A stretch of 16,281 nucleotides of DNA from Alitiscatomonas aceti (GTDB lineage: Bacteria; Bacillota; Clostridia; Lachnospirales; Lachnospiraceae), in NCBI RefSeq assembly GCF_025567195.1, contig NZ_JAOQJF010000049.1:1-16281 (forward strand), given 5' to 3'. A program made the translations under genes and the position numbers. Position 1 is the stretch's first letter. Every line of letters starts with the position of its first letter. The notes beneath the pieces are model-generated. The model had not been told where the DNA came from, did no database searches, and saw only the letters and a list, made by a program, of their open reading frames with translations. Positions 13,049-16,281 of this stretch are shown here, in pieces.

Positions 13049-13129
13049 GGGCGGGTTCCCGAGTGGCCAAAGGGGACAGACTGTAAATCTGCTGCAACTT
13101 GCTTCGGTGGTTCGAATCCACCTCCGCCC
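13049..13129 (+). tRNA. tRNA-Tyr (anticodon GTA)
   Basis: The acceptor strand GGGCGGG (13049-13055) pairs with TCCGCCC (13123-13129). The anticodon loop CTGTAAA carries GTA at 13083-13085, and the T-loop is TTCGAAT. The long variable arm gives an 81-base class II tRNA, as expected for Tyr in bacteria. The sequence turns to N right after the acceptor stem, so the discriminator base and any encoded CCA are not visible. Confidence 0.95.
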
Positions 13130-13353
13130 NNNNNNNNNNNNNNNNNNNNNNNNNNNNNNNNNNNNNNNNNNNNNNNNNNNNNNNNNNNNNNNNNNNNNNN
13201 NNNNNNNNNNNNNNNNNNNNNNNNNNNNNNNNNNNNNNNNNNNNNNNNNNNNNNNNNNNNNNNNNNNNNNNNNNNNNNNNNNNNNNNNNNNNNNNNNNNN
13301 NNNNNNNNNNNNNNNNNNNNNNNNNNNNNNNNNNNNNNNNNNNNNNNNNNNNN
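13130..13353. other. Assembly gap (224 N)
   Basis: All bases are N. It begins exactly at the end of a tRNA and ends 19 bases before a terminator, so the missing part may hold further tRNA genes, which often collapse in assembly. The true length may differ from the N count. Confidence 0.9.
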
Positions 13354-13371
13354 CCCGCTCTTTTTATTGCT

Positions 13372-13408
13372 GCGGAAGCCTTGATTTTCAGAGGGCTTCC
13401 GCTTTTTA
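13372..13408 (+). terminator. Terminator of the tRNA transcript
   Basis: GCGGAAGCC (13372-13380) pairs perfectly with GGCTTCCGC (13394-13402) and is followed by TTTTTATA. The T-tract is on the + strand, so it serves the tRNA unit; on the minus strand there is only AGCAATAAAAA after the stem. Confidence 0.88.
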
Positions 13409-13427
13409 TATTCTGGAAAGGAGCACT

Positions 13428-14570
13428 TTACGACAGAAGGCCGCTCTGTGGGGCTGCTGCGGCGGCCAGAAGAAGGATGGCCAGAAAGAGAACGTTCATG
13501 GCTGTAAAGTGCGCCAGGTATTTTCCCTTGAGACCAGGAAAATCCCTGGCTACATATTTGTAGGAGATCAGGCTGGCCATGGACGCGATCAGTGTTCCCA
13601 GGCCTCCCAGATTTGTGCCGATGAGGAGGGAGGCGCCCTGATCGGTGAAGCCGGACAGCAGGAGAGCCGCCGGGACATTGCTGATGACCTGGCTGACCGC
13701 CACGGAACAAAGGAGTTCATTGCCGGTGATCAGCTGCTGGAATAGACTGCTGATCCAGGGGATCTGTTTCATGTTCCCAATGAAAATGAAAAAGCCCGCA
13801 AAGGTGATCAGAAGGGAGTAATCGACCTTTGAAAATATGGCGCGGTCTGCGAAAAGTCCGAGGCAGACGACCGCCAGCAGAAGGAGTGGGATGGGGATCC
13901 ATTTTCCTACGGCTCCCAGACAGAGAAGAAACATGAGCAGATAGGAAAGAAGGCTTTTGCGGCAGAATGGCGCCGCTCCCGGAACGGTCTGCATTTCGGA
14001 CAGGCCGAAAGAAAGCGGCTGGTTTTTCCCGCGCAGGAGTGCAAGAAGAATGAGCAGCAGGGACAGGAGGGCAAAGGGAAGCATGATCTGGAGGAAAGTG
14101 CCCATTCCCAGATGGTAGTGGGAATAGAGGTAGAGATTTTGCGGGTTTCCAATGGGGGTGGCCATGCTTCCAAGATTGGCGGCAATGGTCTGCAGAACGA
14201 CCACAGGGATCAGCCTGTCCTCGCGGCGGATCATTTTCAGCAGCTCAATGGCGAAGGGGACAAAGGTGATCAGCGCCACGTCATTGGTGATGAACATGCT
14301 GGAGAAAAAACACAGGAGGACCAGGAGCATTTCCAGCTGCCGGAGACTGTGTATGCGCATTAGAAGGCTTTCTCCCATCTGGTGGAAAAATCCCATGGCC
14401 TGGAGTCCCGCCATGGTGGCCATGAGACAGAATAAAAGCCCCAGGGTGTGAAGGTCCAGGTAACTGATATAGCGGATGCTGGGCGGAACGGCCGCCATGG
14501 ACAGGATGGCCAGCGTCCAGGCTGCAGTAAGCACCGCGTCCTTTTTTAAAAATGACAAAATTCGTTTCAT
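13428..14570 (-). CDS. SLC13/ArsB-type anion permease
   Basis: This integral membrane transporter of the ion-transporter superfamily probably exchanges or co-transports an anion (dicarboxylate, citrate, sulfate or arsenite) with Na+ or H+. The 380 residues are very hydrophobic, with about ten membrane spans. Superfamily signatures are MFITNDVALITFVPFAIELL near residues 88-107 and LGSMATPIGNPQNLYLY near 131-147, with a second-repeat counterpart SQVISNVPAALLLSGF and GTNLGGLGTLIASMASLISY near 290-340. The duplicated Asn-Pro/Asn-Val-Pro hairpins are the substrate-site type. ATG at 14570 (minus strand) is chosen because GAGGGA lies about 8 bases upstream; the longer in-frame start at 14657 has none. 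It is the only minus-strand gene and is monocistronic. The substrate is unknown. Confidence 0.88.
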   Translation of the reverse strand: MKRILSFLKKDAVLTAAWTLAILSMAAVPPSIRYISYLDLHTLGLLFCLMATMAGLQAMGFFHQMGESLLMRIHSLRQLEMLLVLLCFFSSMFITNDVALITFVPFAIELLKMIRREDRLIPVVVLQTIAANLGSMATPIGNPQNLYLYSHYHLGMGTFLQIMLPFALLSLLLILLALLRGKNQPLSFGLSEMQTVPGAAPFCRKSLLSYLLMFLLCLGAVGKWIPIPLLLLAVVCLGLFADRAIFSKVDYSLLITFAGFFIFIGNMKQIPWISSLFQQLITGNELLCSVAVSQVISNVPAALLLSGFTDQGASLLIGTNLGGLGTLIASMASLISYKYVARDFPGLKGKYLAHFTAMNVLFLAILLLAAAAAPQSGLLS

Positions 14571-14628
14571 GATGATCCCTCGATTCCTTTGATTGGGTTC
14601 CGGGAGGAAGCCCTTCCGGTCCGGTCCT

Positions 14629-14657
14629 AGAGTAACACAGGAGGGAGGGGAGCGCAA
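14629..14657 (-). promoter_or_regulatory. Weak candidate promoter of the permease
   Basis: On the minus strand TTGCGC (14657-14652) and TACTCT (14634-14629) are 17 bp apart. Both match poorly. The leader would be about 55 nt. Confidence 0.3.
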
Positions 14658-14776
14658 GAGGACTTTTGGGCAGTGTTTACAGGGGGTGTCGGGAATAGAG
14701 TCAGTTAATAGATTTATTCTGAAAATTCAAATTATATATCGAGAAAAATTTGCCGAAAACAGGATGAGAAGAAAAT

Positions 14777-14805
14777 TTGACATTTCATTTTAAGTGTGCT
14801 ATACT
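14777..14805 (+). promoter_or_regulatory. Strong sigma-A promoter of the rplY unit
   Basis: A perfect TTGACA (14777-14782), a 17-bp spacer, and TATACT (14800-14805) with a TGC extended -10. Transcription from near 14812 leaves a 217-nt leader before the start codon. The DNA between 14658 and 14776 is AT-rich and shows nothing else. Confidence 0.88.
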
Positions 14806-14847
14806 AATTATCGTAAAAATAAATAAAAAAGAACCGTCTTACATATT

Positions 14848-14908
14848 AAGAAGGGCTTTTGGTATTTCACCATCAGGTGCTGTATGAAAAGCCTTTCTTT
14901 TTATTTAC
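14848..14908 (+). promoter_or_regulatory. Attenuator-like terminator hairpin in the rplY leader
   Basis: AAGAAGGGCTTTT (14848-14860) pairs with AAAAGCCTTTCTT (14887-14899), 13 bp with one G-U. An inner CACC-ATCA-GGTG stem (14868-14879) lies inside, and a T-rich run TTTTATTTA follows. It lies about 36 nt after the predicted start. It could be a conditional terminator for rplY, or the 3' end of a separate small RNA of about 95 nt. Confidence 0.7.
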
Positions 14909-14966
14909 GCGTGGAATGCGCGCAGAGAAAGGCGGGAAAATCCGGGGCCCTGGAAGGGTAGGTAAG

Positions 14967-14991
14967 GCAGAAATCTGCGGACGAGCCGCAG
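14967..14991 (+). promoter_or_regulatory. Two mutually exclusive hairpins before rplY
   Basis: GCAGA (14967-14971) can pair with TCTGC (14974-14978), or CTGCGG (14975-14980) can pair with CCGCAG (14986-14991). The two share bases and cannot both form. The AGGAGGAAGG RBS follows about 25 bases later and is not in either stem. Confidence 0.4.
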
Positions 14992-15028
14992 GTGCAGCAA
15001 AATCAATATCAAACAGGAGGAAGGAAAC

Positions 15029-15616
15029 ATGAATACCATTAACGTAACAAAAAGGGATCTTACAGTGAAGGCAAAGAAGCTCAGAAGGAATGGATACGTT
15101 CCGGGAAGCGTTTTCGGCGGTATGTTAAAGGAGCCGGTGGCTCTTCAGATCGAAGAGTCTGTGGCCAGACAGCTGGTCCGGGAGCTTCGTGAGGGCAGCC
15201 GTCTGAAACTGGATCTGGATGGAACAGTGATCCCTGTACAGATAAAAGAAAAATCTCTGGACAACTTAAAGCATGAGATCCTGGAGATCAGCTTCCAGGC
15301 TCTGTCGGCAGACCAGGCGGTCAACAGCGTGATCGATATTGTGCTGGTGAACGCGGATAAGGTGACGGCGGTCCTGGAGAAGCTGAATATGAAGATTCCG
15401 TACTCGGCTCTTCCAGCAGATATGATCGATACGCTGGAAATCGACGTGGACGGTATGCCTGTGGGAACCATTGTGACCGTAGGGGATATTCCGGAGTTAA
15501 AGAGTGAGAAGCTGGCGCTTCAGGTCAACAGCGATGAGATCGTATTCCGGATCACCGACGGAAAACGCGGAGGAGGAGCTGCTTCTGAGGCAAAGGAGGC
15601 TCCGGCGGCAGAATAA
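15029..15616 (+). CDS. rplY: 50S ribosomal protein bL25 (Ctc/TL5 type)
   Basis: This ribosomal protein binds 5S rRNA; long forms (Ctc in B. subtilis, TL5 in Thermus) carry an extra C-terminal domain and are often stress-linked. The 195 residues have the N-terminal 5S-binding beta barrel (about 1-92; RDLTVKAKKLRRNGYVPGSVFG is the typical opening) and the TL5/Ctc C-terminal domain (about 98-180; LEIDVDGMPVGTIVTVGDI), then an Ala/Glu-rich tail (KEAPAAE). The start has AGGAGGAAGG upstream. It is a single-gene unit with a strong promoter, a long structured leader and a strong terminator at 15701-15747. Expression is probably conditional, judged from the leader. Confidence 0.95.
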   Translation: MNTINVTKRDLTVKAKKLRRNGYVPGSVFGGMLKEPVALQIEESVARQLVRELREGSRLKLDLDGTVIPVQIKEKSLDNLKHEILEISFQALSADQAVNSVIDIVLVNADKVTAVLEKLNMKIPYSALPADMIDTLEIDVDGMPVGTIVTVGDIPELKSEKLALQVNSDEIVFRITDGKRGGGAASEAKEAPAAE

Positions 15617-15700
15617 TTGCCTGGCTGGTGCTTGGGAATACGGGGGCAGTCCCCTGGCCAGAGGCGGAAGCCGTCTGGAAACTGAATAAGATAAAAGGGC

Positions 15701-15747
15701 AGCCGCCCGGCAGACTGGAAATCTGGTCTGCCGGGCGGCTTTTTTTG
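15701..15747 (+). terminator. Strong terminator of rplY
   Basis: AGCCGCCCGGCAGAC (15701-15715) pairs perfectly with GTCTGCCGGGCGGCT (15726-15740), with a 10-base loop and eight T residues (15740-15747). Confidence 0.97.
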
Positions 15748-15794
15748 CATATTTTCTCTTTTGGGGTGGATAGGGGGTGGGGGTTCTGATGACG

Positions 15795-15967
15795 AGATTG
15801 GGTATATAAGCCGCTTTTTTCGCCAGTACCCAAAAATCTTTGTTTTTTCTGGGAAAAATTCAAAAAGTCTTGAGATTTTGGGCATAAAACAAAAAGAGGC
15901 ATTCCCAATGCCCAAAATCAGACGGAATTTTGGGCATTGGGAGAAAAAAACAGGGATATTGCCCAAA
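15795..15967. repeat. Array of alternating inverted repeats (core GATTTTGGGCAT)
   Basis: Six related blocks alternate in orientation: GATTGGGTAT (15795-15804), TACCCAAAAATC (about 15827-15838), ATTTTGGGCAT (15875-15885), ATGCCCAAAAT (15908-15918), ATTTTGGGCAT (15927-15937) and ATTGCCCAAA (15958-15967). Neighbouring blocks can form three tandem hairpins. Alternatively blocks 4 and 5 form a 16-bp perfect stem (TCCCAATGCCCAAAAT at 15903-15918 with its complement at 15927-15942). No coding sequence is credible in 15748-16281, and the role of the array is unknown. Confidence 0.75.
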
Positions 15968-16162
15968 GGGACTCATTTTGGAGGTTTGAAGGGGGGGATG
16001 GGGAGGAGAGGCAGGAGCTGAATGGGCTGGATATCCACGGACCGGGGGAAGCTGACGGTGAAGTTCTTCTTTCATATGTTGTTATGTTCCATAAAACGTG
16101 GTTCCTGGATTTGTGCAGAATGATGAAAAAGTGAGAATTATATACAGATATAAATATTCACC
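15968..16162. other. Non-coding stretch without recognisable signal
   Basis: This holds a G-rich segment (15986-16015), then AT-rich DNA. No open reading frame with a ribosome-binding site and no terminator was seen. Together with the repeat array it makes over 600 bp without a gene. Confidence 0.5.
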
Positions 16163-16192
16163 TTGACATATAACTATATATAATGATATAGT
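16163..16192 (+). promoter_or_regulatory. Promoter for a unit beyond the window
   Basis: A perfect TTGACA (16163-16168) and TATAGT (16187-16192) are 18 bp apart in AT-rich DNA. Transcription would run off the right edge. The 16193-16281 leader has GGAGG near 16239-16243 but no clear start codon at the right distance. Confidence 0.65.
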
Positions 16193-16251
16193 ACCTGACT
16201 TCCGTCGTTTCTCTCAAAACATAGTACTCAGGAGTCCAGGAGGATACAGTT

Positions 16252-16280
16252 CTGAAAAAGATTGTTGATTTCTTTTTCAG
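16252..16280 (+). other. Hairpin at the window edge
   Basis: CTGAAAAAG (16252-16260) and CTTTTTCAG (16272-16280) are a perfect 9-bp inverted repeat with an 11-base loop, about 55 nt into the predicted transcript. The sequence ends before it can be judged as a leader element or a terminator. Confidence 0.4.
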
Positions 16281-16281
16281 T

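Noticed and set aside
13024..13745. Open frames crossing the N gap on both strands
   Set aside because: They exist only because N is read as an open codon; they overlap the tRNA, the terminator and the permease.
15795..15967. CRISPR array
   Set aside because: Repeats alternate in orientation, are short (10-16 bp) and irregularly spaced, with no cas genes nearby.
15761..16021. 86-codon + strand open frame across the inverted-repeat array
   Set aside because: No RBS, low-complexity translation and overlap with repeats; it is better explained as non-coding.
1..16281. Insertion sequences, integrases or phage genes
   Set aside because: No transposase, recombinase or phage structural motifs in any frame, and no terminal repeats with target duplications were seen.

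Overview
The window looks like chromosomal DNA from an endospore-forming member of the Clostridia, most likely a Lachnospiraceae-type gut anaerobe of moderate to high G+C. The evidence is the gene order spoVT, mazG, hup, rqcP(yabO), yabP, yabQ, divIC, spoIIE, tilS, hpt, ftsH. This is a Clostridial version of the Bacillus subtilis spoVT-to-ftsH neighbourhood, with an HU gene inserted and no yabR. Family placement is inferred from gene content and composition; no database was consulted.

Left edge (1-1838): a decayed, frameshifted, AT-rich rfbB (dTDP-glucose 4,6-dehydratase) pseudogene is followed by a DIP1984-family coiled-coil protein with an unusual G-poor leader. Then comes about 280 bp of non-coding DNA with several small hairpins and tRNA-like D-arm and T-arm motifs. 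Core block (1839-10553): spore regulator SpoVT, a one-domain MazG pyrophosphohydrolase, a 97-aa protein of unknown function, HU, ribosome-quality-control factor RqcP, spore-coat morphogenesis proteins YabP and YabQ, a DivIC-type division protein, an unusually short SpoIIE phosphatase, TilS, Hpt and FtsH. All are on the + strand, with short gaps or overlaps between several of them. Good sigma-A promoters precede mazG, the 97-aa gene, hup and spoIIE. The spoIIE promoter has a 21-bp spacer, the atypical spacing known for the Spo0A-activated spoIIE promoter. A sigma-G-like promoter precedes spoVT.

Right part (10554-16281): an intergenic region with two terminators and a possible small RNA, an intracellular GH13 alpha-glucan hydrolase, a tRNA-Tyr(GTA) abutting a 224-base assembly gap, a minus-strand SLC13/ArsB-type permease, ribosomal protein bL25 (Ctc) behind a long leader with an attenuator-like hairpin, and a terminal non-coding stretch. 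That stretch carries an array of alternating inverted repeats and ends with an outward-reading promoter.

The most interesting signals are regulatory. First, spoVT and yabP each have a Shine-Dalgarno sequence inside the 3' arm of an inverted repeat whose 5' arm lies upstream of, or within, the probable sporulation promoter. Read-through mRNA would hide the RBS, while the sporulation-specific transcript would expose it. Second, SpoIIE lacks the entire membrane domain. Third, an inverted-repeat array with competing pairings lies at 15795-15967. Fourth, hup and rplY have structured leaders.
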